From: UBA1351 sp963677625
GTDB taxonomy: Bacteria; Bacillota; Clostridia; Lachnospirales; Vallitaleaceae
Length of the DNA stretch: 64,000 bases
NCBI GenBank assembly: GCA_963677625.2
Contig: CAXXSW010000010.1
Span: forward strand, 124,001 to 188,000
Reading direction: 5' to 3'
Within the stretch, counting starts at the first letter, position 1. Each line of letters opens with the position of its first letter. Made by a program: the position numbers and the translations under genes. A model generated the notes under the pieces. The model ran no database searches, was not told the origin of the DNA, and was given only the letters and a program-made list of their open reading frames with translations. Below are positions 49,659-58,233 of the stretch, piece by piece.

Positions 49659-50108
49659 ATGTTTGGACTAACACCTTTCAATCGCAATGAAGTTACAAAG
49701 CGTAATGGAGATGATTACCTGGACTTGTTTAACCTAATGGATGACTTTTTTAATGATAGTTTTCCAAGTAATCGTTTCTTAAGAAATGACACTTTCAAGA
49801 TTGACGTAAAAGACAAGGACAATGAATATGTTGTAGAAGCAGAACTTCCGGGATTTAAGAAGAATGAAATCAATGTTGAAGTAAATGATGATCACCTGAG
49901 TATCAGTGCTCTTCGAAAGGAAGAGACAGATGATTCCAAGGGAAGATATATTCATAGAGAAAGAAAATCTACAGCAGTTAAACGTTCCCTTTATTTAAAA
50001 GACATTCATTCAGATGAGATTAAAGCAATGTTTGAAGACGGCCTTTTGACCATTCATTTGCCGAAAGTTCCATCAGAGCCAGAAGGCAGAACGATTGAAA
50101 TTGAATAA
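49659..50108 (+). CDS. small heat-shock protein, Hsp20/alpha-crystallin family
   Basis: This 149-residue chaperone has an alpha-crystallin domain from about residue 45 to the end, including YVVEAELPGFKKNEINVEV and the GxLxI motif GLLTIHLPK. It holds unfolding proteins without ATP. The N-terminal arm has the RNEVTKRN-DDYLDLFNLMDDFFND pattern typical of clostridial Hsp18. It is a single-gene unit with a CIRCE element, AAAGGAGG and a strong terminator. Confidence 0.95.
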   Translation: MFGLTPFNRNEVTKRNGDDYLDLFNLMDDFFNDSFPSNRFLRNDTFKIDVKDKDNEYVVEAELPGFKKNEINVEVNDDHLSISALRKEETDDSKGRYIHRERKSTAVKRSLYLKDIHSDEIKAMFEDGLLTIHLPKVPSEPEGRTIEIE

Positions 50109-50129
50109 TGCTTATGATCATAAGTATTT

Positions 50130-50166
50130 AAGGGACCCAAAGTAAACTTTGGGTCCCTTTTTTTGT
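50130..50166 (+). terminator. terminator of the hsp20 gene
   Basis: AGGGACCCAAAG pairs exactly with CTTTGGGTCCCT around TAAA, followed by T7. A 14-base palindrome CTTATGATCATAAG lies just upstream at 50111-50124. Confidence 0.92.
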
Positions 50167-50232
50167 GATAAACGTGGAAAGGTTGAGGGCTCTATGATAA
50201 AATAGACCTACATAGACAATGGAGGTTACAGC

Positions 50233-51735
50233 ATGAAAGGCATCATCATAAGTTTTCTTCTGTCACTAAGCATTTTAGGGCTGGCAGGATGTAATAAAGA
50301 TATAGAAGCAAAAGATACTGTTCCAAAAGTTATAGAAGATATCACCCAAGAAGAAGAACCAGTCGTTGAAGAGCCAGAACAAATGTTGATATGGTCATAC
50401 ACTGATGATATATTGACAGAAATTCAGTCATTTGAGGAAGCATACAATGCAGATGTGACTGTGGAAATTATTGAAATGCAGGGAATAGCTCCCATGCTAA
50501 AAGGAATTATAAAAAGTGGACAGGGTATACCTGATTTGCTAATTGTAGATGAAGAGACACTACACCTTGAAACTATGTCTGATTTTTGGGCAGACCTTAG
50601 CGATTTTGCCATGGATTTCAAGGCATCAGAAAGATTGATTCCATATGTATTGGAAGGTGGAATGAACGAGGAAAATCATGTTATTGGTTTAGGTTATCAA
50701 GGGACGCCAATGGCAATTTTTTATAGAAGAAGTGCTGCAAAAGAAGCCTTAGGTTTCGATGATCCCAAGACTATGGTTGAACAGTTTTCAAGTACGGATA
50801 AACTATTGGAGACAGCTGAAGATCTTCAAGGTGTTGGTTATAAGTTGTTTTCTGATATATATAGTCTTAGATATTTTATTCCTAATCATGACCAATGGTC
50901 CCTGAACGATGAGGGTGAGTTAGTCATTGATGAACAGGCAAGGTCTTTTCTAGAAATGATTAAGACCTTTCAATTAGAAGAATATGTGGGATATATACCA
51001 GAGTGGTCTAATTACTGGCTTGAATCTATGCATGGACCCGTGGCGACAGAAGATGAAGACGTTAAGGTTTTTGCCTATGTTTTACCATCTTGGGCACTTA
51101 GACATGTCCTTATGTTGGTAGGTGATTCAGAAGAGCCCCTTGTTAAAAATGAAGAGACAGGAGTAACTATATATAATGAAACAATGGGTGACTGGGCTCT
51201 GACAGAATTGATTCATCCAACTTATATGGGGTCAACTTACATGGGGGTATATAAAGAGAGTGAACACCTAGAAATGGCTAAAAATTTTCTTGACTATATG
51301 ATTTTTAACCAAGAGCATGTAAGGGCTTGGATGGAAGGCTCTGATATGATTAGTGCCTTGTCAGAAGTCCAGGTTAATCAGGAATTTCCCGAAGGTAATG
51401 CCTTTTTAGGTGGACAGGATTACCACAGGATGTTTGGGAACATTGCCCAGGTATTACAATTTAATCCCGACCGAGTTATTCAGAAGGGCCAAGGAGTTCT
51501 GCCTTATGAGACACAGGCCAAGATTAATAAGTACTATGAAGAAGTGGTTATGAACTTCATTCAAGGTGATTATCATACTATAGATGAGGCCCTAAAGGAC
51601 TTGAGAGAGAACAGTATGAATAATTTATCGGAGAATGAAGCTCATGATGGTGGAGATACCATAAGTAGTCCAGAGAATTCCGAAGATAGTGAGACGGATA
51701 CAGAAGATGACACAGAGGGTACCATTCAAGAATAA
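50233..51735 (+). CDS. orphan extracellular solute-binding lipoprotein
   Basis: This 500-residue lipoprotein has a lipobox LAGC (Cys20). An acidic spacer with an EEEPVVEEPE tract is followed by a family-1 (sugar-type) solute-binding fold with LIVDEETLHL, GLGYQGTPMAIFYRR and WALTELIHP. No permease or ATPase gene is adjacent, so it may serve a transporter encoded elsewhere or act as a sensor. The last 45 residues are an unusually acidic Glu/Asp/Ser/Thr tail (DSETDTEDDTEG) not expected in binding proteins. GGAGG precedes ATG 50233. Confidence 0.8.
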   Translation: MKGIIISFLLSLSILGLAGCNKDIEAKDTVPKVIEDITQEEEPVVEEPEQMLIWSYTDDILTEIQSFEEAYNADVTVEIIEMQGIAPMLKGIIKSGQGIPDLLIVDEETLHLETMSDFWADLSDFAMDFKASERLIPYVLEGGMNEENHVIGLGYQGTPMAIFYRRSAAKEALGFDDPKTMVEQFSSTDKLLETAEDLQGVGYKLFSDIYSLRYFIPNHDQWSLNDEGELVIDEQARSFLEMIKTFQLEEYVGYIPEWSNYWLESMHGPVATEDEDVKVFAYVLPSWALRHVLMLVGDSEEPLVKNEETGVTIYNETMGDWALTELIHPTYMGSTYMGVYKESEHLEMAKNFLDYMIFNQEHVRAWMEGSDMISALSEVQVNQEFPEGNAFLGGQDYHRMFGNIAQVLQFNPDRVIQKGQGVLPYETQAKINKYYEEVVMNFIQGDYHTIDEALKDLRENSMNNLSENEAHDGGDTISSPENSEDSETDTEDDTEGTIQE

Positions 51736-51784
51736 AGGTTTTAATAGTAACCATTCACAGATTTGAAAGGTTGTAGGTAAGGGT

Positions 51785-52678
51785 ATGAAATATATACAGT
51801 TAATCTATAATCCAATGTCAGGTCAGAGGACCTTTAAGACTCGATTGGATTACATGATTGAAGTGTTTCAAAATGCAGGTTATGAGTTAAGGGTCCATCG
51901 GACTATGAATAATGAAGATTTTCCTGTCTTTTTCGAGGATAGGGATTTTACCGGATGTCAAGGTATTATCGTCGCTGGTGGTGATGGTTCTTTTAACCAT
52001 GTCGTCAACAGTATGCAAAAAAACAACTTGGACATACCAGTTGGTGTTATTCCAGCAGGAACTGCCAATGATTTTGCTAAACACTTAGGAATACCTGAAA
52101 ATCTCCAGGATGCTATTGATGTTCTTGCAAAAAAACAAACTAGATTTTTGGATCTAGGTCTTGTAAACGACCAGTATTTTGTTAATGTATGCAGTGGAGG
52201 ATTATTGATTAATATATCTCATCAGATTGAACCTGAACTTAAAAGTACATTCGGAAAAATGGCTTATTATATTAAGGGTGTTGCTGAACTCCCTAAGTTT
52301 AGAAGTCTTAAGTTTAGGATTACATCTGGTGAAAAGGTTTATGAGGAGGAGCTATTTCTCTTCTTGGTCCTTAATGGGTCTAGTGCTGGTGGCTTTAACC
52401 GTATAGGCGAATATGCTTCTATGAAAGATGGAATGTTGGATTTTGTAGGAATCCGGTCATGTCCTATTAATGATGTCCCTAGAGTTTTTACTAAAATTAT
52501 GAGAGGGGAGCATTTGGGAGATAAGGATATTCTATATTTTAAAACGGACCACCTAATTGTTGAATGTCTTGAAGAAGAACCGATTCCTTCAGATGTAGAC
52601 GGAGAAATCGGTCCGGAATATCCCTTGGATATTAAGGTATTACCAGAGTCCTTTAATGTATTTGTTAATCGTAAATAG
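51785..52678 (+). CDS. diacylglycerol kinase-family lipid kinase
   Basis: This 297-residue DAGK-catalytic-domain protein has the nucleotide motif VAGGDGSFNHVVN (about 60-72) and VIPAGTANDFAKHLG. A C-terminal beta-sandwich follows, with SAGGFNRIGEYASMKDGMLD and DVDGE. It resembles DgkB and YegS/BmrU-type lipid kinases, which recycle diacylglycerol or phosphorylate related lipids. Diacylglycerol released from glycolipid or lipoteichoic-acid synthesis would be the natural substrate. It ends directly against the convergent AraC gene. Confidence 0.9.
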   Translation: MKYIQLIYNPMSGQRTFKTRLDYMIEVFQNAGYELRVHRTMNNEDFPVFFEDRDFTGCQGIIVAGGDGSFNHVVNSMQKNNLDIPVGVIPAGTANDFAKHLGIPENLQDAIDVLAKKQTRFLDLGLVNDQYFVNVCSGGLLINISHQIEPELKSTFGKMAYYIKGVAELPKFRSLKFRITSGEKVYEEELFLFLVLNGSSAGGFNRIGEYASMKDGMLDFVGIRSCPINDVPRVFTKIMRGEHLGDKDILYFKTDHLIVECLEEEPIPSDVDGEIGPEYPLDIKVLPESFNVFVNRK

Positions 52679-53536
52679 TTATTCAAGAAATAAACGTTGA
52701 AAATCACTGGGTGAACGCCCGGTGATTTTTTTGAATTGTTTGGAAAAAGAAGCAGCATCTAGGTAACCCAGTTCAAAAGCAACTTCCTTAATGGTGTGAT
52801 TGCCGTCAGAAAGTAGCTGCTGAGAATGATTGATTCGTTTATGAATAATGTAATTACCAGGTGAAATATTGTATTGTCGGGCAAAAAGTTTTCTGAATTT
52901 TTCATAGCCAAGATTTACATAAGAAGCTACATCTTCACCAGTAATCCGCTCAGTGAGATGGTCTTGAATAAACTGTACTGCAATAGCCAGTGTTTCTTTC
53001 TCAGAAGTTGTCCACTGGTCATTCCTTGATAAATAGGTGATTCTTGTTAGATATTGGATGAATTGCGGCACCAATAAAGGTAACTCGCTACGGTCTGTAA
53101 AACTAAGTTGATCTTGAATATGGATCAGATTCTGTATAGATTCGAAATCTATACCTGGGTGAAGAACCGGGTGCTTGGAATCTAAAACATTGATTTTGGC
53201 CAATTGTTCATAAAGACTTTTACCCATAACTATATAGATCTCACTGTAGTTATCTGAGGTAATAATGGAGGTATGGGCCCTGCCGGGAAAGCGTTGAAAA
53301 AAATCGCCGGCTTTTAGTTTAATATGGTGCTTACTATCTTTATAAATTGCTGTACCGGATAGAATTAGAATTCCGTGATAGGAGTTGGTTACCAAGTCTA
53401 TACGGTCAGGATTACCAGGCTTCTTTTTAATAAAACCTGAAGCTAGGATTCCTTCAGAAGGGTCATCAGTTAAATTCCGATGAAAGGAAGAGGATTTTCC
53501 CTTGTATTTACAGTGTAATAGTTGTTGCACATTCAT
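52679..53536 (-). CDS. AraC-family transcriptional regulator
   Basis: This 285-residue regulator has an N-terminal cupin-like sensor (about 30-110, HHIKLKAGDFFQRFPGRAHT) and a C-terminal AraC DNA-binding domain. The latter has two helix-turn-helices, the second with TIKEVAFELGYLDAASFSKQFKKITG. Proteins of this type usually respond to a sugar or its derivative. It is divergent from an MFS transporter gene, the likely target. Its stop codon is immediately adjacent to that of the convergent lipid kinase gene, and the kinase's terminator lies within its last codons. Confidence 0.9.
   Translation of the reverse strand: MNVQQLLHCKYKGKSSSFHRNLTDDPSEGILASGFIKKKPGNPDRIDLVTNSYHGILILSGTAIYKDSKHHIKLKAGDFFQRFPGRAHTSIITSDNYSEIYIVMGKSLYEQLAKINVLDSKHPVLHPGIDFESIQNLIHIQDQLSFTDRSELPLLVPQFIQYLTRITYLSRNDQWTTSEKETLAIAVQFIQDHLTERITGEDVASYVNLGYEKFRKLFARQYNISPGNYIIHKRINHSQQLLSDGNHTIKEVAFELGYLDAASFSKQFKKITGRSPSDFQRLFLE
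52700..52732 (+). terminator. terminator of the lipid kinase gene, inside the convergent araC-type gene
   Basis: AAAATCACTGGG pairs with CCCGGTGATTTT (one G-T wobble) around a six-base loop, followed by T5. It lies 22 bases past the kinase stop, within the codons for TGRSPSDF of the opposite gene. Confidence 0.8.
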
Positions 53537-53654
53537 GTTGACTTCCTCCAGTTGACCAAATATGACAAGTGAATTACCAAATAGACCATTTTATATACTT
53601 TTAGCTTGAGTTATATTGTCACTAATAAGATGTATTGTATTTAGTATAGCAAAA

Positions 53655-53672
53655 GGAAATGCGTTTGCAAAT
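53655..53672. promoter_or_regulatory. possible CcpA/LacI-type operator upstream of the MFS gene
   Basis: Read on the minus strand, TTGCAAACGCATTTC matches most of the catabolite-response (cre) consensus, with a TTTGCAAA palindrome at its edge. It lies 20-37 bases before the MFS start, a position suited to repression. A clear promoter for the MFS gene was not found. Confidence 0.35.
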
Positions 53673-53691
53673 GGAAATAAGGTGGTTATAT

Positions 53692-55008
53692 ATGGAAAAA
53701 ATACTAAGGGTTAAGAATAGAGGGCTCTTATATAGATTAAAAGAAGGTCTTATCTTTGATAATACAGATCAGTTAAGCTCAAGTCGTTGGTTTTTTGTTT
53801 TGGAAGGTATTACTGGTATTGGTCAATTTTCTTTGACAACAGGGGCTTTTTTGGCTGGATTTATCAGTTTTCTTGGTGGAAGTGAGTCAATAAATGGAAT
53901 TCTAGGTGTAGTCCCGGCTGCAGCAGGTCTTTTTCAGCTATTTGCCAGTTTGATTAGAAAAGAAGGGCAGAGCAGAAAACAACTTATTGTTCAGTGGGCT
54001 ACTTTCTTAAGAATCTTTTTATCCATTGTTTATTTTGTACCTTTTCTTTTTATGAAACTTGGGGCTAGTGAAATGCTTGTCTTGGGATCATTTGTGGTGT
54101 GCTTTATCTTTGCCTTTATCTTGAATGCTTTAATTGCACCGTATGTAGGCTCTTGGCTAATCGATCTTGTTCCCATGAGGATAAGAGGAAAGTATCTGGC
54201 AATGAGAGATCGTATTTCTCTAACAGTTATTGCCATGTGCACCATAGGCCTTGGAAAAGTTCTAGATATAAATAAATCTCTAGGGGATGAATTTCGAGGC
54301 TTTCTGGTTGTAGGTTTAGTTCTTGTGGTCATGGGGTTTCTTAATTTATTTGCCCTACATAAGATAGAAGATGTGGAAGTTAGTGAGGACAAGGTCAAAA
54401 AACCTTTTAGAAATCGCATCATTCAACCGATTAAGGACCCAGTTTTTTTAAAATTGATTAGGTTTAATGGATTATGGAATTTCGCTCTTTTTATTGGGGG
54501 CCCATTTATTGCAGTGTATATGGTTGAGGAACTTAAATTAAGTTATACCTATATGATGACCATGACAGTCATAGGTACCATCGTTCGGGTGCTTTTCACC
54601 AGTTTTTGGGGAAAAGTGGCCGACCATAGGTCTTGGATGCAATCAGCTGGCCTTTCTTTACTAGTGCTGGGTATTACTCATTTTTCTTGGTCGATTGTAT
54701 CATCTGAAAATGCTTTTTTTATGGTTCCTTTATTAAATATACTTGGAGGCATTGCCTGGGCCGGTGTTGCCATTTCTATTTTTAATCTTCAGTTTATGTA
54801 TGCTGACCAAAAAATTAGGACTATATCACTTGGTGTCAATGCAGCTTTTGGAGGTCTTGTCGGACTCATGGCTGTGTGGATTGGTGGAAGAATTGTCAAA
54901 TATGTTAATGTACATATGGCTTTTGCCTTATCAGGAATCTTGCTTATTTTATGCACAGGCTATATATTTCTTGTCTTAAGTAAGAATGAAGTGAGAAATA
55001 ACGGTTAA
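53692..55008 (+). CDS. MFS transporter
   Basis: This 438-residue membrane protein has about twelve hydrophobic segments and a basic cytoplasmic loop in the middle (around KKPFRNRIIQPIKDP), consistent with a 12-helix major facilitator. The motif VPMRIRGKYLAMRDR resembles the loop-2 signature of the group. The upstream frame extends to 53659, but AAGGTGG (53679-53685) fits ATG 53692. It is divergent from an AraC regulator, so sugar or oligosaccharide transport is plausible; the substrate is unknown. Confidence 0.85.
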   Translation: MEKILRVKNRGLLYRLKEGLIFDNTDQLSSSRWFFVLEGITGIGQFSLTTGAFLAGFISFLGGSESINGILGVVPAAAGLFQLFASLIRKEGQSRKQLIVQWATFLRIFLSIVYFVPFLFMKLGASEMLVLGSFVVCFIFAFILNALIAPYVGSWLIDLVPMRIRGKYLAMRDRISLTVIAMCTIGLGKVLDINKSLGDEFRGFLVVGLVLVVMGFLNLFALHKIEDVEVSEDKVKKPFRNRIIQPIKDPVFLKLIRFNGLWNFALFIGGPFIAVYMVEELKLSYTYMMTMTVIGTIVRVLFTSFWGKVADHRSWMQSAGLSLLVLGITHFSWSIVSSENAFFMVPLLNILGGIAWAGVAISIFNLQFMYADQKIRTISLGVNAAFGGLVGLMAVWIGGRIVKYVNVHMAFALSGILLILCTGYIFLVLSKNEVRNNG

Positions 55009-55020
55009 ATGTGATCTCTA

Positions 55021-55049
55021 TTGACTAGACCTCTTAACTGGTGTATATT
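55021..55049 (+). promoter_or_regulatory. promoter of the cobalamin-uptake operon
   Basis: TTGACT (55021-55026), a 17-base spacer and TATATT (55044-55049) begin 13 bases after the MFS stop and just before the riboswitch. Confidence 0.65.
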
Positions 55050-55065
55050 GTGATAGAACAATTGA

Positions 55066-55230
55066 ATCTGGTATGTGGTTCTTTCTACGAAAGATTAAAA
55101 GGGAAACCAGTGTAAATCTGGTGCAGCCCCCGCTACTGTGTGCACGACGAAATTCGTATACCATTGAAGCGCTTGCTTTGAGAAGGTGAAGAGTAGGTTT
55201 TAAGTGTAAGTCAGGAGATCTGCCATGTAT
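55066..55230 (+). promoter_or_regulatory. cobalamin (B12) riboswitch
   Basis: The aptamer is recognisable by its conserved parts in order: AAAAGGGAA, GGTGCAGCCCCCGCTACTGT and the B12 box GTCAGGAGATCTGCCATGTA (55209-55228). It controls the btuFCD-like operon downstream. Binding of adenosylcobalamin or a related form is expected to turn expression off. Confidence 0.95.
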
Positions 55231-55285
55231 TGTATGTCAAGAGCTTTCGGTGGGAAAGATCGGCCTAATCATAAAAATGTTTATT

Positions 55286-55312
55286 AGCCGTGCTTTCGAG
55301 TACGGCTTTCTT
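55286..55312 (+). terminator. expression-platform hairpin of the B12 riboswitch
   Basis: AGCCGTGCT pairs with AGTACGGCT (one wobble) around a TTCG tetraloop, followed by TTCTT. The T run is weak. A further stem GAGTTG/CAACTC lies at 55321-55340, and no other gene is present in the 429-base leader. Either could be the switch that stops transcription or hides the start. Confidence 0.6.
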
Positions 55313-55437
55313 ATGTGTTTGAGTTGTGATAATTCAACTCGATAGGAAGCTAAAGGTATATGTTAGGCATAAGCCACAGACGACAGAGTGGATTCAGAAA
55401 ATAAAAGGTTTATGGGCATGTCCCGGGAGGAACTAGA

Positions 55438-56394
55438 ATGAAAAAATTTAGAAGTTTTTGGCTATTACTATTGCTTGTTGCTTTGGTTACAGTAGGTTGT
55501 GGAAATGAAAGTGGATCTTCTGACGCTTATGGAAGCACTGGCACAAGCAATAATGCCACAGAAAATGAAAATGAGTTTGTAACAGTATATCCATATACTT
55601 TCACTGACAAATTTGGGAATGAGGTTACTATTGAGGAAGAACCAGAAACCATCATTTCTTTTGCACCAGAGATAACGGAGACTGTTTTTGCTTTGGGAGT
55701 TGGAGATGAGTTAGTTGGTCGTTCTTCTTATTGTGATTATCCTGCTGAAGCAGCAGATGTACCTGATCTTGGGACCTTGTTTGAGATAAATGTTGAAGCG
55801 ATTATTGAAAAAGAGCCTGACCTTGTTTTCTTGAGTTCAATGGTGTCTGAAGACCAATATCAATCTCTTTTAGACAGCGGTTTGAGCCTATTTTGTGTAG
55901 ATTATGACGATAAACTTGTTGGGACAATGGACCAAATCAAGTTAATAGGTGATGTGCTTAATAGAGTAGAAGAGGCTAAGGAAATCAACAAAAAAATTCA
56001 AGATGCTATAGATGATATGACAGCAAAACAAGCAGATAGAGAAGATGTATCCATGTATTTTGTTGTAGCAGCAGGAGAATACACAAGTACTGCAACTGGG
56101 GATACTTATATGAATGATATCATCCAAACCGTAGGTGCCAGAAATGTTGCAGAAGAAGGTACAAATTGGATGTATACAGTGGAGCAGTTGGTCGAAGATG
56201 ATCCTGATGTGTTGATTTGTTCTAATATCAATGACATGAAAGCGAAAATAGAGTCTCTTAAAGGCTACAAAGACCTTCGTGCAGTTAAAGAAGGTAGCCT
56301 ATATGAAGTGGATGAAAATTTATTCTTCCGTCAAGGTCCACGTGTTGTAGATGCTATGTATAAATTAGAAGCTATTCTTTTCCAAGCTGACTAA
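55438..56394 (+). CDS. btuF: cobalamin ABC transporter substrate-binding lipoprotein (BtuF-like)
   Basis: This 318-residue lipoprotein has a lipobox TVGC (Cys21). A two-lobed helical-backbone receptor domain starts at about residue 57 (FTDKFGNEVTIEEEPETIISFAPEITE) and has GRSSYCDYP and EPDLVFLSS. BtuF-type domains bind vitamin B12, while relatives bind iron siderophores; the riboswitch upstream settles cobalamin. GGGAGG precedes ATG 55438. It is followed by permease and ATPase genes. Confidence 0.92.
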   Translation: MKKFRSFWLLLLLVALVTVGCGNESGSSDAYGSTGTSNNATENENEFVTVYPYTFTDKFGNEVTIEEEPETIISFAPEITETVFALGVGDELVGRSSYCDYPAEAADVPDLGTLFEINVEAIIEKEPDLVFLSSMVSEDQYQSLLDSGLSLFCVDYDDKLVGTMDQIKLIGDVLNRVEEAKEINKKIQDAIDDMTAKQADREDVSMYFVVAAGEYTSTATGDTYMNDIIQTVGARNVAEEGTNWMYTVEQLVEDDPDVLICSNINDMKAKIESLKGYKDLRAVKEGSLYEVDENLFFRQGPRVVDAMYKLEAILFQAD

Positions 56395-56425
56395 TACTTA
56401 CTTGAATAATAGACTGGAGGTCTTT

Positions 56426-57463
56426 ATGGGACAAAAAAATATACGAATGAATATGACACTCATCCTTTTTGTCTTATTATTCGTTGTTCTTTTCGTTGCC
56501 AGTATAGGTAATGTACATATAAGCTTGCAGGAATTTTTTGCCATTATTATATCAAAAATTCCGGGACTCGGTAAGCTTGTCAATCCTGATATGATTACCG
56601 AAAGTCATGCAACGATTATACTTGGCCTTAGGCTTCCAAGAATTTTGTTAAGTCTTTTTGCTGGGATAGGGCTGGCATACTCAGGTGTTGTATACCAAGG
56701 GGTCTTTAGAAATCCAATGGCTGAACCTTATCTTCTTGGTGTTTCATCTGGTGCAGCTTTAGGTGCAACGATTGCCAGTATTTTCCCAGTTACTTTTTGG
56801 TTCTTTGGTTTTAGCTATACATCTATTTTAGCTTTTATGGGAGCGATATTAGTTCTGAATGTTATTTTTGTTTTGAGTAATACAAGAAAGGGTCAGACTA
56901 TGACCGTTCTTCTGCTAGCAGGTTTGGCTTTGAATTATTTTATCTCATCTATTATCTCACTGTTTATGATGTTTAATCATGACAAGATTGATGACATATA
57001 TTTTTGGACGATGGGGAGTTTTAAGACGGCTTCATATGACAAAATCCTGATTGTAGCTTTGGTGGTTGTGGTGGTTATCATCATCACCTATCCCATGCAC
57101 AAAAATCTGGATATTATGCTTCTAGGTGATGAACAGGCTAAAAGTCTAGGTATAGATGTAGGAAAATCAAAGCGAAGGCTACTGGTTGCAACATCTCTCA
57201 TGACTGCTGTTATTGTGGCTTCCTGTGGAATTGTTGGTTTTGTAGGACTGATTGTTCCACATGTGGTAAGGCTGATTACTGGGCCAATCCATAGAAAACT
57301 TATGCTTCATTCGGCGCTGATTGGTGGTATTTTTTTGATCCTTGCCGATACAATCGCTAGAAGTGTATTGGAAAATAAGGAATTGTCAGTTGGAATTATT
57401 ACCTCGCTCATTGGTGTCCCGATTTTTGTCTGGATGCTCCTTAAGAACAAGCAAAGAAGGTAA
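56426..57463 (+). CDS. btuC: cobalamin ABC transporter permease (BtuC-like)
   Basis: This FecCD-family membrane protein of about 345 residues has roughly ten helices. Conserved motifs are RLPRILLSLFAGIGLAYSG, GVVYQGVFRNPMAEPYLLG and the ATPase-contact GIVGFVGLIVPHVVRL. An in-frame TTG lies at 56402, but GGAGG (56416-56420) favours ATG 56426. It works as a dimer with the BtuD-like ATPase, whose gene starts three bases after its stop. Confidence 0.93.
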   Translation: MGQKNIRMNMTLILFVLLFVVLFVASIGNVHISLQEFFAIIISKIPGLGKLVNPDMITESHATIILGLRLPRILLSLFAGIGLAYSGVVYQGVFRNPMAEPYLLGVSSGAALGATIASIFPVTFWFFGFSYTSILAFMGAILVLNVIFVLSNTRKGQTMTVLLLAGLALNYFISSIISLFMMFNHDKIDDIYFWTMGSFKTASYDKILIVALVVVVVIIITYPMHKNLDIMLLGDEQAKSLGIDVGKSKRRLLVATSLMTAVIVASCGIVGFVGLIVPHVVRLITGPIHRKLMLHSALIGGIFLILADTIARSVLENKELSVGIITSLIGVPIFVWMLLKNKQRR

Positions 57464-57466
57464 CAT

Positions 57467-58222
57467 ATGATTAGAGTTGCTGATCTCACTTTTAAATATG
57501 ATGAAACGATGGTCCTTGATCGTATTCAGTTGGATTTTGAGGAAAACGGTGTTTATGGAATACTTGGTCCTAATGGGGCAGGTAAGTCTACTTTATTAAA
57601 AATCATTGGGAAAATACTAAAAGTTGACAGTAATCAGGTTTTTATTAAGGGTAAGGATATAAATAATTACTCTAGAATGGAATTAGCCAGGATTGTGGCC
57701 TACGTGCCCCAACAATTCGTACCTGAATATGCATTTAGTGTTTCCCAACTTTTGGAAATGGGAAGACATCCTTATCATGGACAATTTGATCATATAAGTA
57801 GTGATGAGAGAAAAATTATCGGTGAAGCCATTTGTGCCACCGGTCTTTCAGGTATGGAAGATCATTATATTACAGAATTAAGTGGTGGTGAACTCCAACG
57901 TGTTATGATTGCCAGAGCCTTAGTTCAGGATACACCAATTATCATACTTGATGAACCTATTAGTCACTTGGACATTCATTATCAGCAGGAAATTATTCAT
58001 CTTCTTCAGGAGATATCCCATAAGAAGAATAAGCTCATTATTACAGTCCTTCATGATATGAATGTAGGCCTTAATTATTGTGATCATATCCATCTGATTC
58101 ATGATCACCAAGTAATATCTGGACAGCCTAGAGATGTTCTAACCTTAAAAAGGCTTAAAAAGATATACGGTGTGGACCTAGTCAGTGTAGATAGTGGTGA
58201 GAAGACTTATATTCAGTGGTAA
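57467..58222 (+). CDS. btuD: cobalamin ABC transporter ATP-binding protein (BtuD-like)
   Basis: This 251-residue ATPase of the FepC/BtuD group has Walker A GPNGAGKST, Q-loop YVPQQF, signature LSGGELQRV, Walker B IIILDEPISHLD and H-loop VLHDMN. The riboswitch-controlled position makes cobalamin the likely cargo. GAAGG within the end of the permease gene drives translation. It ends 11 bases from the convergent AraC gene with no obvious terminator between. Confidence 0.93.
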   Translation: MIRVADLTFKYDETMVLDRIQLDFEENGVYGILGPNGAGKSTLLKIIGKILKVDSNQVFIKGKDINNYSRMELARIVAYVPQQFVPEYAFSVSQLLEMGRHPYHGQFDHISSDERKIIGEAICATGLSGMEDHYITELSGGELQRVMIARALVQDTPIIILDEPISHLDIHYQQEIIHLLQEISHKKNKLIITVLHDMNVGLNYCDHIHLIHDHQVISGQPRDVLTLKRLKKIYGVDLVSVDSGEKTYIQW

Positions 58223-58233
58223 TAAAATATGTC

